Of a stretch of DNA of 64,000 nucleotides, positions 22,983-35,308 are shown one piece after another. Numbering within the stretch: the first letter of the stretch is position 1; every line of letters begins with the position of its first letter. This DNA comes from Amyelois transitella (Eukaryota > Arthropoda > Insecta > Lepidoptera > Pyralidae). The translations under genes were made by a program, and so were the position numbers. The stretch lies in contig NC_083531.1 in assembly GCF_032362555.1 (NCBI RefSeq), forward strand, positions 5,022,001 through 5,086,000, written 5' to 3'. The notes below the pieces were generated by a model. That model ran no database searches. It was not told the DNA's origin and saw only the letters and a program-made list of their open reading frames with translations.

Positions 22983-23247
22983 GAAGTGGACTAGGTATCG
23001 GTCGGCAACACTAAACAGGGACATGGAGAAGAGAGAAGTTAAAACCAGATTGGAAAGATCAATATTTATTATCTGCACTTACACTTTATGAAGGTAATGG
23101 GGTCGTGAGAGTCGGCGAGCAGCCCGCTTAGAGATAACACGACCTTACCTTAGGGCTCGTGCAGCGTGCGGCCGACTAGCGACCAGCGACTGATTTACGG
23201 TTCTGAAGGAGGTTCACGTGATTTCATACATCGTTAACGATAGAAAT
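22983..23247 (-). promoter_or_regulatory. Invariant block A, copy 3
   Basis: Possible leader exon at 23149-23191 on the minus strand. Directly after GATAGAAAT the sequence jumps into the C block, so spacer B (about 370 bp in unit 1) is deleted here. Confidence 0.5.
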
Positions 23248-23858
23248 AGCTAGCTACAATGTATAGTATAGCTAAGTCTGTGACGGCCTAAAATCGCTAA
23301 TCTGGCAACACTGCCGGTCTGTCAGATTGTTGTGGAATGTGCAGCGCAGGTCGTATGAATGTTCGCTAGTCGTCAATCGGTGGCACACTGCAATACGCCG
23401 CCGTTTAATTACACAAATTCGTTCCAGTCTGTCCGAATCGGTCAGACTGAGGTCGGCCGAAGTCCGCGGCACGCTGCACAAATCCTTAGGGACGCAGTGC
23501 TGGCAAAAAGAAGGACGTCCGCCGTCGCGAGTCTCTTTATATAAGAGTGAGGCGCAGGACTGACACAGATACGACGTCACAAGTTCCTTTCTTGTATCGT
23601 CAACCCGAGCGCAGGATGCGCCTGTGATTACGGTCTAAAAGTGAGTCAGTGAGGCAATGAGTCGTAACAGTGCCTAGTCCTGCGCCGTCCTTCACATTAG
23701 CCCTTATTTGAAGATTTCAGTTTGCGGCGTCATCTCCCATTCACTTATAAAGTGTTATACATAAATAATAAATAAATAGAGCCACAGTATATCAATTGCC
23801 TGTATGTTCTAAGATGGACTGTGAAATTACTCTTCTGATTTAAATTTTATGACACGCA
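23248..23858 (-). repeat. Unit 4 C block and 3' region
   Basis: The C block has TATATAAG at 23538-23545 and GTGAGT downstream. A minus frame of 102 codons (23272-23580) with CQSC and CQHC pairs is open only here. The other units have stops or deletions in it, so I treat it as chance. Confidence 0.5.
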
Positions 23859-25175
23859 TCACATACATAGGTTTTCTATACCAGTATGAGTTAAATGATG
23901 TGATAATAAAGTGCTCTTCATATTAAACCGACATTGACACAGGTCACATTCATAAGGTTGTTCACCAGTATGAGTTCTACGGTGTGCGTTTAAACTACTG
24001 CTCTGATTAAATCGTCGTTGACACACGTCACATTCATAAGGTTTTTCGCCAGTGTGAATTCTCCTATGATTTGTTAAATGACTCTTCTGAACAAATCGAC
24101 GTTGACACACGTCACATTCATAAGGTTTTTCGCCAGTGTGAGTTCTCCTGTGATTTGTTAAATTAATCTTCTGAACAAACCGACATTGACACAGGTCACA
24201 TTCATAAGGTTGTTCACCAGTATGAGTTCTACGGTGTGCGTTTAAACTACTGCTCTGATTAAATCGTCGTTGACACACGTCACATTCATAAGGTTTTTCG
24301 CCAGTGTGAATTCTCCTATGATTTGTTAAATGACTCTTCTGAACAAATCGACGTTGACACACGTCACATTCATAAGGTTTTTCGCCAGTGTGAGTTCTCC
24401 TTTGATTTGTTAAATTAATCTTCTGAACAAATTGACATTGACACTCGTCACATTCATAAGGTTTTTCGCCAGTGTGAGTTCTATAATGTATGTCAAAATT
24501 TGATTTAAATTCAAAACGTCTACCACAAATATAACACTGGAGTGGACCCTGACCACTCCGTGACCTTGACTCTCGTCGAGACTCGCGCTGTGTCCTGTTG
24601 GTTGTACTTCCTGCACCTGGTTGCCGTTTGTCAACTCCGGATGTGTCAGCTGACGCAGTATCTGTGATTAATAAGCCGACTTGAGAAGAAAACATAAGTT
24701 AAACATAAATAATTACAAATATTAAAACATACTTCAAATTCAAACAACAAAATTCTAAAATTCATTGAAAATTGTTTATTTAATTAAGACGGTTATCCTC
24801 CCCTGGCTTTAGTTGAGGTTGTATCCTCATCACTCTGGAGAGGAGCCCGGGGTATGCCTTTGACCAAGGACCCTAGATTAGGTGAGTCAGGTTTTACACG
24901 AAGCGACTCCCATCTGACCTCCGCAATCTGAATGTGTAGGTTTCCTCACGATGTTTTCCCTCACCGTAAACGCATCGGTTAGTATTTAAACTAATGTACA
25001 TAACTTTAAATATAGAACAATGCAGCTCACAAATCAAATGTTATGTGGCTATTGCGCTTTATTTAAACTTACCAAATTGTTCATCCTTTCTTACGATATA
25101 AGACCGCGAATACGCAAACATAGCTAGAACCCCAAAGCCGGGCAGAGATCCGCCCTGACCAACAGCACCGTCCAT
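23859..25175 (-). CDS. C2H2 zinc-finger protein, unit 4 (8 fingers)
   Basis: Exons are 25175-25073 and 24661-23859, giving 301 residues. The start exon is the long form ([18 protein letters not shown] then MFAYSRSYIVRKDEQF) and still ends in phase 1 before GTAAGT. Eight fingers follow the linker. Fingers 2-4 and 5-7 are an internal repeat: VQKINLTN, VQKSHLTNH and NQSSSLNAH occur twice in order, with TGEQPYECDLCQC marking the seam. Finger 2 reads INLTNQRRTH: its first zinc His is Gln, while the duplicate has His. It ends with the NMKSTLLSHH finger and TGIENLCM. The most divergent gene of the array in helix sequence. The frame is also open across the acceptor because TGA is TTA, so an alternative start at 24695 (MFSSQ) is possible but less likely. 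Confidence 0.85.
24791..25012. repeat. Interspersed repeat in unit 4 intron
   Basis: It is the same intronic repeat as at 3846. The part between the repeat and the start exon is shortened here. Confidence 0.6.
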
Positions 25176-25264
25176 CACAGATAGTTATCTGCAAGCATAT
25201 ACATTATAATATATGTATGTAGTGTCAAACAACTCGGGCAGGTGGTAAGTACTTATGTAGGTTG

Positions 25265-26780
25265 ATATACATACCTACCTCCAAAACCCCTTAATCGTGA
25301 AAATTTTAAAGATTAATTAATATTAGACACTATCTTCATCGTTCACTTCGTCCACACGTTCGTTGGGAAATCTGTTACCTGACTGTGTAATTAGCTATTT
25401 AGTGGTAGGAATTTAATTTAGTTGGTTAAAATAGAATAAAATCATGACAAAAAGCTGAGAAAACACTTATATACGCACTATCTACTTCAGTAGGGTTTAG
25501 TTTTAGTAAATAAACATATTCTTTTCTAAAGTATTAGAGTATCGGGTATCGACTTAAATTTTAATAATTTTGAAGGTAGTTTTAAAAAGATATCTGTCAC
25601 TGTCACACTTGCTGTCTGACATTGACAGACACTAAGGGCACGGCAGACATTGACATTGACACAAGAGAATGGCAATGACAATGAGTCATTGCCACTTGGT
25701 ACTGTTGCAGTGCGCCTCTCAAACCACACAGAATAGCGATTTATTAATATTAGACACTATCTTCATCGTTCACTTCGTCCACACGTTCGTTGGGAAATCT
25801 GTTACCTGACTAAGTATTAGATATTTAGCGGTCGGAATTTAATTTAGTTGGTTAAAATAGAATAAAATCATGACAAAAAGCTGAGAAAACACTTATACGA
25901 GTATACGCACTATCTACTTCAGTAGGTTTTAGTTTTAGTAAATAAACATATTCTATTCTAAACTATTAGAGTATTGGGTATCGACTTACATTTAAATAAT
26001 TTTGAAGGTAGTACTAAAAAGACATCTGTCACTGTCACACTTGCTGTCTGACATTGACAGACACTAAGGGCACGGCAGCGTGTCCCCGACTTTGTAGATC
26101 TGTCAGACTCATTGTCATTGCCATTCTCCTGTGTCAACATCAGCTGATTGCTGATTTAGCGTTTTGTTTACGGCAGATATTTTACTTGTATTAACCATTT
26201 ATCAATTTCGATACCAAGTTTTCTTTATTTAAATACCCACGGCGAAAAAATAGTTAAAAATGAATTTCAACAACGCCGTATCACTCGTCTGTAAGAACTT
26301 GTTAAATTATCTGTGAATCAAGCACAGTGGATTGAGACATTACTATTAGCAATTAATTTACAGGTGTACGTCAGATCTTGAAATAATGCAAAGGAGATCA
26401 CGATGTTCAAGACGCACATTTAAATGTCTGTTACTTTCTTGAGAGATTATGAAAACGTATTTAATATAATTTGAAGTTAATCATTGCGTGTGAACGAACA
26501 CATTATATTTCGTAAGTCTTATGTTTAGTAAGTAAGAATCGAGTCTGCCTCAGATATTAGTATAAATTAAAATGTCTTAGTCAGATAAGACACTCATTGG
26601 TTCACCGTTTAGTTCCTCCCTTGATATGCACATAGCGTATGTATCTACAACAGCTTCCTCTCTCCTTCTCGCCCCCGCGTGTTAGCCTGCACTAGGTCTC
26701 GCTGTCGTCATCCGATACGGCCCTAGGGTCCGCTTTCCGTCATTCCGACGAGCGACAATCCCGCTATGCGCATTAGAAAA
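25265..26780 (-). repeat. 5' flank module of unit 4, tandemly duplicated
   Basis: The module occurs one and a half times: a first copy (to about 25690) is rearranged, with a short inverted piece around ACAAGAGAATGGCAATGACA, and joins directly to a second copy (25690-26780). The MVNT frame is shifted in the second copy. Confidence 0.55.
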
Positions 26781-27507
26781 TTAAGCTCAGATAAATTATT
26801 ACATAGATATAGTGCTCATTAATTCCACTAAATTAGTCTCTTTCTTTTTACCTTATAAAGAAAGGTGATAAGTATCATTTCGTCAGTTACTAGTGGCCAC
26901 TTGTCACAAATAATACAGTATCGACGGTCTCTCCTGAGATGTATCTCTACACCAGCTTTTCATTCCATGTCTTATAAATAAATCGTTTGTTTATCCTTCT
27001 TAATAGGTAATTAGCTTCCGGCTGGGATCTTCGGGATTTATTTTTGTATAATAAGTACCTAAGTGTACAATAGGTCATTTTAGAAGGTGTAAAAACATTC
27101 TGCTTTTATCTTTGCAACTTGGTTGGGGTCAGCCTTTGACCGAGATCCTAGAGTGGGCAGTCAGATAATTTAAGATACGATTCTTGTCTGAATTCGTTTA
27201 ATTTACAGGTATTTAAGCGGCCTATCTGTAGCGGAAGCGATAATTCGGTCTCAACCGCCACCAAAGGGAAGACCTTCCACCAGGCTAGGTGTTATGCCTG
27301 GAAGAATGCGGATCGGATGATGTTGTGTCGAGGTTTTATATAATATGCTCCATTCCGTGAAATCTTTGCTTGCGCGATTTAGGCTCTTCACTGTTATTGG
27401 CTGATAGCATCGCGTGATTGGCTGTTGTGACTTTTGTGGCGTAGAGATATCGTCACATATTCATAATTAGTCCACAAACCTTCTATCGATAGTTGAGTAA
27501 ACCCGTG
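26781..27507. other. Spacer without recognised gene
   Basis: Moderately conserved with 45781-46500 (unit 7). It contains CTTCCGGCTGG and GTTATTGGCTGATAGCATCG words but no supported feature. In units 0, 3, 6 and 9 a LINE fragment stands in its place. Confidence 0.5.
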
Positions 27508-27776
27508 GAAGTGGACTAGGTATCGGTCGGCAACATTAAACAGGGACATGGAGAAGAGAGAAGTTAAAACCAGATTGGAAAGATCAATATTTATTATCTG
27601 CACTTACACTTTATGAAGGTAATGGGGTCGTGAGAGTCGGCGAGCAGCCCGCTTAGAGATAACACGACCTTACCTTAGGGCTCGTGCAGCGTGCGGCCGA
27701 CTAGCGACCAGCGACTGATTTACGGTTCTGAAGGAGGTTCACGTGATTTCATACATCGTTAACGATAGAAATTATG
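27508..27776 (-). promoter_or_regulatory. Invariant block A, copy 4
   Basis: Possible leader exon at 27674-27716 on the minus strand, with a TATCGATA palindrome just to the left. One substitution (CAACATTAAAC). Confidence 0.5.
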
Positions 27777-28759
27777 CCAGTTACCAACGAAGCAATCTCA
27801 GCTATGGATGCGGTTGTAAGTTTGTTTGTTGTTTGTTAGTTTGTTTGTCATCAGTTTTTCCAGTGAACTAACTCAAATTGCAACATTGTAAATTTGAATC
27901 GACTTTGAGGGAGTCTTGACTAAATAATCTATTATATAATCCGATATTTTGTAGCTGCAGCCGCCAATCATTATCTTATGACATTCGAATCAAAAAGTCA
28001 GATTATCTATTCTAGAACCACGATGTACAGACATACAAACAAACAGTCAACATCCAACTTCCTGTAGTTTTTGTCAATAGATCGTTGCATTTCCGCTATT
28101 AAATACCCACCATTAAAATTTATATAAAAGTTTCATTTCCGTGTGTGGTAGCTAGCTGCAATATATAGTATAGCTAAGTCTGTGACGGCCTTAAATCGCA
28201 AGTCTGGCAACACAGACTGGTGTGCAGCGCAGGTCGTATGAATGTTCGCTAGTCGTCGGTCGGTGGCACACTGCAGTTCGCCGTTTAATTACACAAGTTC
28301 AATCCAGTCTGTCCGAATCGGTCAGACTGAGGTCGGCCGAAGTCCGCGGCACGCTGCACAAATCCTTAGGGAAAAAGAAGGACGTCCGCCGTCGCGAGTC
28401 TCTTCATATAAGGGTGAGGCGCAGGACTGACACAGACACGACGTCACAAGTTCCTTTCTTGTATCGTCAACCCGAGCGCAGGATGTGCCTGTGATTACGG
28501 TCTTATAGTGAGTCAGTGAGGCAATGACACGAAGTAAATTCCGCCTCGCGACGTTGTAACAGTGCCAAGTCCTGCGCCGTCCTTCACATAAGCCCAAATA
28601 AAATTTCAGTTGGCAACTATATCTCCCATTCATAATTATAAATTGTAATACATAAATAATAAATAAATAGAGCCACAGTTTTTCAATTGCCTGTATGATC
28701 TAAGATGGACTGTGAAATTACTATTCTGAGTTCATAATTAATGACACAGATTCATAGAT
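27777..28759 (-). repeat. Unit 5 spacer B, C block and 3' region
   Basis: In units 5, 6 and 7 the C block shares a short deletion (GGGAAAAAGAAGG for GGGACGCAG..AAAAAGAAGG), a changed TATA-like site (CATATAAG) and TTATAGTGAGT. This marks them as one lineage on their 3' side. Confidence 0.5.
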
Positions 28760-30936
28760 TTATAAACCAGTATGATTTCTACGGTGTTTAGTTAAATATC
28801 TCTTCACCTTAAATCGACGTTGACACACGTCACATTCATAAGGTTTTTCACCAGTATGAGTTCTAAGGTGTCTTTTTAACTTACTCCTCTCATTAAATCT
28901 GAGTTGACACACGTCACATTTATAAGGTTTTTCACCAGTATGAGTTCTAAGGTGTATTTTTAACTTACTCCTCTCATTAAATCTGCGTTGACACACGTCA
29001 CATTCATAAGGTTTTTCACCAGTATGAGTTCTAAGGTGTCTTTTTAACTTACTCCTCTCATTAAATCTGAGTTGACACACATCACATTTATAAGGTTTTT
29101 CACCAGTATGAGTTCTAAGGTGTCTTTTTAACTTACTCCTCTCATTAAATCCGCGTTGACACACGTCACATTCATAAGGTTTTTCACCAGTATGAGTTCT
29201 AAGGTGTCTTTTTAACTTACTCCTCTCATTAAATCTGCGTTGACACACGTCACATTCATAAGGTTTTTCGCCAGTGTGAGTTCTCCTGTGTTTTGTTAAA
29301 TCACTCTTCTGAACAAATCGATGTTGACACACGTCACATTCATAAGGTTTTTCACCAATATGAGTTCTAACGTGTCTTTTTAAACTACTCCTCGTATTAA
29401 ATCTGCGGTGAGACACGTTACATTCATAAGGTTTTGCGCCAGTGTGAGTTCTACGGTGTTTTAATAAATTACTCTTTACATTAAATCGACGTTGACACAC
29501 GTCACATTCATAAGGTTTTTCACCAGTATGAGTTCTAAGGTGTCTTTTTAACTTACTCCTCTCATTAAATCTGCGTTGACACACGTAACATTCATAAGGT
29601 TTTTCGCCAGTGTGAGTTCTATAATGTCGGTCAAAATCTGATTTAAATTTAAAACGTCTATCACAAACATCACATTGGAGTGGACCCTGACCACTCCGTG
29701 ACGCTGACTCTCGTCGAGACTCGCGCTGTGTCCTGTTGGTTGTACTTCCTGCACCTGGTTGCCGTTTGTCAGCTCCCGATGTGTCAGCTGACGCAGTATC
29801 TGTGATTAATCAGCCGACTTGAGAAGAAAGCATAGGTTAAACATAAATAAATACAAATATTAAAACCTACTTAAAATTCAAACACCAAAATGCTAAAATT
29901 CTTTGAAAATTGTTTATTTAATTTAGACGGTATTCTTCCCCTGGCTTTAGTCAGGTTTTAGGTTGCATCCTCATCACTCTGGAGAGGAGCCCGAGCTATG
30001 TCTTTCACCATGGACCCTAGATTGGGTGAGTCAGGTTTTTACACGAAGCGACTCCAAATCAAATCAAATCATCTTTATTTTGGTACACATGTTTTACATA
30101 GATCTTAAATATATAATAATAAATGTAACAATGTGTCCTATTCTTAACAGAACGTACAATATAGGTATTGCTGTTATTGTGGATCTAATTCATTAATTAA
30201 TATTAGAAATTAAAATTATATCAAGTTCTTCAAATAATCCATAATAATAGCATTAAGATTCATTAAGTATTAAATAAAATTAGTCAACATTTAAGTGAAC
30301 TATATAAAAATAAATAATAAAAAATTGGTCAAAAAAAATTACTCACATCAAAAAAAAAAAAATTATCTTTCAAAAATTCTTCTTTACTAAAATAACATTT
30401 GTCAATCAGGATATTCTTTAATTTGGTTTTAAAAGGGTTATTATTAAGGTCTTTAAAAGGGTCAGGCAACTTATTATATAATTTTGGACCCAAGACATAA
30501 ACAGTTCGACTATATCCATCCTCCCACTGACCCCCGCGACCTTTGCAGGTAAACCTAATATCTAGTAGCCTCATTGTGTAGGTTTCCTCACGATGTTTTC
30601 CTTCACCGTAAACTTTTAAAACTTGTAAATTTGTAAATAGTCATTGGTACACGGCCGAGGTAAAGGTGCCGTCATAGTATTCAATATTCACGTCATGGAT
30701 GTTCAGAAATGACACGTGTGGTGGCTGCGGGATGGACAATGTGGGTATGTGGACATATGCCCAACAATATGCCAGGCACAATGCAGCTCACAAATCAAAT
30801 GTTATGTGGCTATTGCGCTTTATTTAAACTTACCACATTGTTCATCCTTTATTACAATATAATGCGGCGGATAGGCAAAGATAGATAGATCCCCACAGCC
30901 GGGCAGAGATCCGCCCTGACCAACAGCACCGTCCAT
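28760..30936 (-). CDS. C2H2 zinc-finger protein, unit 5 (11 fingers)
   Basis: Exons are 30936-30834 (long start exon, [20 protein letters not shown]...) and 29799-28760, giving 380 residues with an unbroken frame. After the Ser/Arg-rich linker come eleven fingers. Finger 1 is KFKSDFDRH. Finger 4 (ECNVSHRRFNTRSSLKRH) has lost its second zinc Cys to Ser and follows a TGAKP linker. Fingers 6 to 10 are nearly the same helix (NERSKLKRH or NERSKLKIH), a recent finger amplification. Finger 11 is [13 protein letters not shown], then TGL-stop. Long runs of identical helices suggest binding to a repeated DNA word. The intron holds the old interspersed repeat and a LINE insertion. The protein is identical to that of unit 7. 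Confidence 0.87.
30055..30520 (-). mobile_element. 5'-truncated LINE 3' end in unit 5 intron
   Basis: The minus strand encodes a reverse transcriptase C-terminus (LGPKLYNKLPDPFKDLN, KNILIDKCYFSKEEFL), then a 3' UTR and a tail of TGATTTGATTTGATTT. It splits the interspersed repeat inside GCGACTCC. The same insertion is in unit 7. Confidence 0.75.
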
Positions 30937-31039
30937 CACTGATAGTTATCTGCAAGCATATAAATTATAATATATCTATGTAGTGTCAAACAACTCGGGC
31001 AGGTTGTAAGTACTTATGTAGGTTGATATACATACCTAC

Positions 31040-32214
31040 CCCCAAAACCCCTTACTCGTGAAAATAATTTGGGAGGTCACCACTTAAACACGTAACAAAT
31101 GTGTTCAGTTCCTAAAACCTGATAAACGCGGTCGAGTGGGAAGGCCTAATTGAACGTACCTTGACCAAAACAGGAAGTCTTGGTCCAGGTGAAAAATTAA
31201 GAGTTATGAATGTGGGTGAAGCGAAAGACACTACATACTTTGACTTTTACTAAGTAAGTACTATAATGTTAATCATGCTGAGTACACTTGTTTTTGGTTT
31301 TACAACTGGCCATGTTTCTATTTCTATTGTTTATATTTATATTAAGTTTTGTTGTAAAACTGTTTTGTGTACCTAATAAATAAATAAAAAAATAAAGAAA
31401 GAAGTGTACAGGGATCGTGGTAAGAGGAAGAAAGATGTAGTTTCTGCCTTCCTCTCTGGGAAAGAGACGTGATTTTATGTATTTACGTACCTACTACGCT
31501 TTATCCACTAAGCAACTTGGTACTGTTGCAGTACGCCACTATAACCACACAAAATAGCGATTAATTAATATTAGACACTATCTTCATCGTTAACTTCGTC
31601 CACACGTTCGTTGGGAAATCTGTTACCTGACTGTGTAATTAGATATTTAGTGGTAGGAATTTAATTTAGTTGGTTAAAATAGAGTAAAATCATGACAAAA
31701 AGCTGAGAAAACACTTATATACGCACTATCTACTTCAGTAGGTTTTAGTTTTAGTAACATATTCTATTCTACAGTATTAGAATATCGGGTATCGACTTAA
31801 ATAATAATAATTTTGAAGGTAGTTTTAAAAAGATATCTGTCACTGTCACACTTGCTGTCTGACATTGACAGACACTAAGCGACTTTGTAGATCTGTCAGA
31901 CTCATTGTCATTGCCATTCTCTCTTGTGTCAATATCATTTGATTGCTGATTTAGTGATCTGTTTACGGCAGATATTTTACCTGTATTTACCATTTACCAA
32001 TTTCGATAAGAAGTTTTCTTTATTTAAGTACACACGGCGAAAACATAGTTAATTATGAATTTCAACAACGCTGTATCACTCGTCTGTAAGAACTTGTTCA
32101 ACTATCTGTGAATCTAGCACAGTGGATTGAGACATTACTATTAAATAGAAATTAATTTACACCCACGTACACCTGGTACGTTAGATCTTGAAATAATACA
32201 ATGGAGATTACAAT
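31040..32214 (-). repeat. 5' flank module of unit 5
   Basis: Shared upstream module. The MVNTGKISAVNRSLNQQSND frame (ATG at 31993) is open for 74 codons here. It is interrupted by a short LINE tail (31227-31397) and ends at the target duplication of the next LINE. Confidence 0.55.
31227..31397 (+). mobile_element. LINE 3' UTR fragment
   Basis: It sits inside GCGAAAGAAGTG of the flank module and ends in ACCTAATAAATAAATAAAAA followed by AAGAAAG, a polyadenylated LINE end with local duplication. It is absent from other units. Confidence 0.65.
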
Positions 32215-33570
32215 TCAAATTCAAAAATTCAAAATTCATTTATTCCTTAAAAATATGTGTACATAGAGGTGGTTAATAAAATATGGTGTCAAACATACTT
32301 TGCCATCTGAGGCGTAGGAAATAACATTATGTCAAATATAAATTAATATAGTTCACACATTGTCAATTAATAATATTTTGTACAGTTGGCCTATAGGAAC
32401 TCCTTAACGCTATAATAACATTCCTTCAGTAAATATTCATGAACTGCATTTTTGAATCTTCGGTATGGCAAACATTTTATTGCTTCAGGTAACTTATTAT
32501 AAAGCTTTATACACATTCCGTAACAATTATTGAAATACATTTTTGTCCGTGGTACGTGACCGTGTACTAGTCTATCTCCACGTCTTGTGTTACGGGGATA
32601 TATGTCAGATGCCTTCTGAAAAAGTGACAAATTCAGTTTAACAAATTTCACTATCTCTAAAATATATATACATGGCAGTGGAAGTATTTTAAATTTTTGA
32701 AAAAGAGGTTTACATGATATAAATGGAGCCACTCCTGCAATGGCTCTAACACATTTTTTTTGTACAAGAAAGGCTTTGTTGATGTCGACATTGTTTCCCC
32801 ATACAATAACACCGTATCTAAGCACCGACTCAACATAACCATAGTACGCAAAAAGAGTACATTCCAGAGAAGCTATTTTCCGCAATCTGGATAAGACATA
32901 TACATATTTATTTAGTTTGCAGCAGATGTTGTTAATATGTGTTTTCCAATTAAAATTGTCGTCAATAGTAATACCTAAGAATGTTAAAATATTAGCCTGA
33001 TTTAAAAGTTGTCCGTCATACTCTATATTTATTTCTTTATTTCTATTCAAACCTTTATTAAAATGCATATAGTTTGTTTTACTTAAATTAACAGAAAGAT
33101 TATTTTCACTTAGCCACTTTATGACATCCTTTACGGCCATGTTTACTTCATGTTCATGTTCTGCCGATGTCTTTTCATTACCTTTTATTATTAATGAGAT
33201 GTCATCAGCAAACAGAATAATTTTATGTTTTATTATACCTGGAAGATCATTAATAAAAATTATGAAGAGAAGTGGACCTAAGACACTTCCTTGAGGTACC
33301 CCAAATTTATTCGTTCTATAATATGATCTACATTGCTGCTTTACTTTTTCATCATTTATATATTCTATCTCAACACATTGTTGCCTATTTTTCAAATACG
33401 TTTGTAGCCAATTTAAAGTGTTTCCCCTAATACCATATTTTTCTAATTTGTGAAGTAATAGATCATGTGGTACCATGTCAAAAGCCTTTGACATATCAAA
33501 AAAGAATACAGTAGTTTTCATTTGTATGTCAATATTATAAATGGTATCACTTACTAATTCAAAAACAGCA
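32215..33570 (-). mobile_element. 5'-truncated LINE with open reverse transcriptase
   Basis: A clean insertion with ACAAT duplicated at 32210-32214 and 33571-33575. The minus frame is open for almost 400 codons (33590-32391). Its first six residues come from host DNA. FFDMSKAFDMVPHDLL (palm motif A), GVPQGSVLGPLLF and LFADDISLI (motif C, near residues 127-130) are present. A C-terminal region follows (KLYNKLPEAIK, CYYSVKEFL). The 3' tail is made of TTTGAA-like words. It looks CR1-like and young: the frame has no break. It is truncated 5' and so lacks the endonuclease. Confidence 0.82.
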
Positions 33571-33766
33571 ACAATGTTCAAGATGTACATTCAAAATTCT
33601 GTTACTTACTTGAGGGTTTATAAAAACGTAATTACGTATTTAAGATAATTTGAAGTAAATTATTGCGTGTGAACGACAACATAAACGCAATAGGTTTCGG
33701 AAATAAACGGAAACAACAAATTCCGCTGGAGTGACGCTGTTGCGGCTTGTTGTGTTCCGGTGTTAA

Positions 33767-34556
33767 ATGGAAGCGCTAAGAAGCTCACTGAAAGCTGCAT
33801 TTAGGTCGCCTTGGTATTCTTAACCGTGCTGTGCCGTGTGGTTCCCGGCACCAATACAAAAAAGAATAGGATCACTCCATCTCTTTCCCTCGGATGTCGT
33901 AAAAGGCGACTTAGGTATAGGCTTACAAACTTGGGATTCTTTTTAAGGCGTTGGGCTAACAACCTGTCACTATTTGAATCTCAATTTTATCATTAGGCCA
34001 AATAGCTGAACGTGGCCATTCAGTATTTTCAAGACTGTTGGCTCTGTCTATCCCGCAAGGGTTATAGACGTGATCATATGTATGTATGGTATTCTTAACA
34101 AATATAATAAGTTTCAGGAAAGTTCGTTCACGCATCTATCAGTAATTTCAGTAAAGAGTCAGCACGACTGTACAGATAACAAGAGTATAAGACTGCCCAT
34201 TTAAGAATGTCGTTGAAATGTATGAATCCGTCGCTTTTTTGTGCCAATTCGAATTTGGTCGGTTAGCTAGTAATTTAGTTCGTTTCGTTTTTTGTATATA
34301 TCTAGATAAATGAGCATCATCTGGAGCTGATATTTTCAGGACATGTATTTCCAAGTAAGCATTAATTTGTTATGTGTACATAAGTATATATCTTTGGTTG
34401 ACTAGATTCTTTGCATCGGATATGACATTATTCAATTTCAGTCAAAGTGAAATTACTGATAGATGCGTGAACTAACTTTCCTGAAACTTATTATATCTGT
34501 TAAGAATACTAAGGCGACCTGAATGCAGCTTTCAGTGAGCTACTTAGTGCTTGCAT
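33767..34556. mobile_element. TTAA-flanked foldback DNA element, third copy
   Basis: TTAA lies at 33763-33766 and 34557-34560. The arms begin ATGGAAGCGCTAAGAAGCTC and, in complement, ATGCAAGCACTAAGTAGCTC. It is the same element with the same SINE as at 5681 and 10794. Confidence 0.75.
33831..34087 (+). mobile_element. Metulj-like SINE in foldback arm
   Basis: Near-full-length copy, flanked by the arm sequences GGTATTCTTAAC and GGTATTCTTAAC, which suggests the target duplication of the original insertion. Confidence 0.75.
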
Positions 34557-34560
34557 TTAA

Positions 34561-35040
34561 GCGCTAGAAGGCTTATCAATTACTTCTAGGATTTCCGATT
34601 ATTCCTAAACAGTAGATATTTTTGACAATATAATTAATTCACAAATTAGCACTAATTGAGCACTAATTACCTGTGTTTAAGCAAAGGTCGCACATTCAAT
34701 GGTTTCCGAAATACAGCTTTCTGCAAAACGTGACTCCAGCAGGAAACTAAACAACTCTAAAACCCTATGGCGCACAAATTCAATTTATGCTGCACTTTTT
34801 TGCTGAAATATAAGCTATCAGCTGATATTCATTACTTGCTTCTCCGGCCCCAGCAAGAAGAATCTTCCTGCTGGAACAGCGGTACTCCAGCAGAATTTGA
34901 TTTTTCCGTTTATTTCCGAAACGGTTATGTGCACAAATTGTATATTTCGCGCACATTTTCACGAGATAATGCTATAATTATTTAGAGGGAGGAGGGAGAG
35001 GAGGGTCTAGAACGAAACTACCTGCTGGAGTCACGCTCAC
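34561..35040. other. Spacer as in 6437-6944
   Basis: It is the same sequence as the spacer before block A copy 1, with fewer CACTAATT repeats. No gene is seen. Confidence 0.6.
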
Positions 35041-35308
35041 GAAGTGGACTAGGTATCGGTCGGCAACACTAAACAGGGACATGGAGAAGAGAGAAGTTAA
35101 AACCAGATTGGAAAGATCAATATTTATTATCTGCACTTACACTTTATGAAGGTAATGGGGTCGTGAGAGTCGGCGAGCAGCCCGCTTACAGATAACACGA
35201 CCTTACCTTAGGGCTCGTGCAGCGTGCGGCCGACTAGCGACCAGCGACTGATTTACGGTTCTGAAGGAGGTTCACGTGATTTCATACATCGTTAACGATA
35301 GAAATTAT
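35041..35308 (-). promoter_or_regulatory. Invariant block A, copy 5
   Basis: Possible leader exon at 35207-35249 on the minus strand. As in copy 1, the left flank differs from the usual one, so identity begins abruptly at GAAGTGGACTAGG. One substitution (CTTACAGATAAC). Confidence 0.5.

Noticed and set aside
23272-23580. Cys-rich 102-codon minus frame with CQSC and CQHC in the unit 4 C block, suggestive of a zinc-binding domain
   Set aside because: In the other units the frame has stops or a frame-changing deletion, so the Cys pairs are not conserved as a protein.
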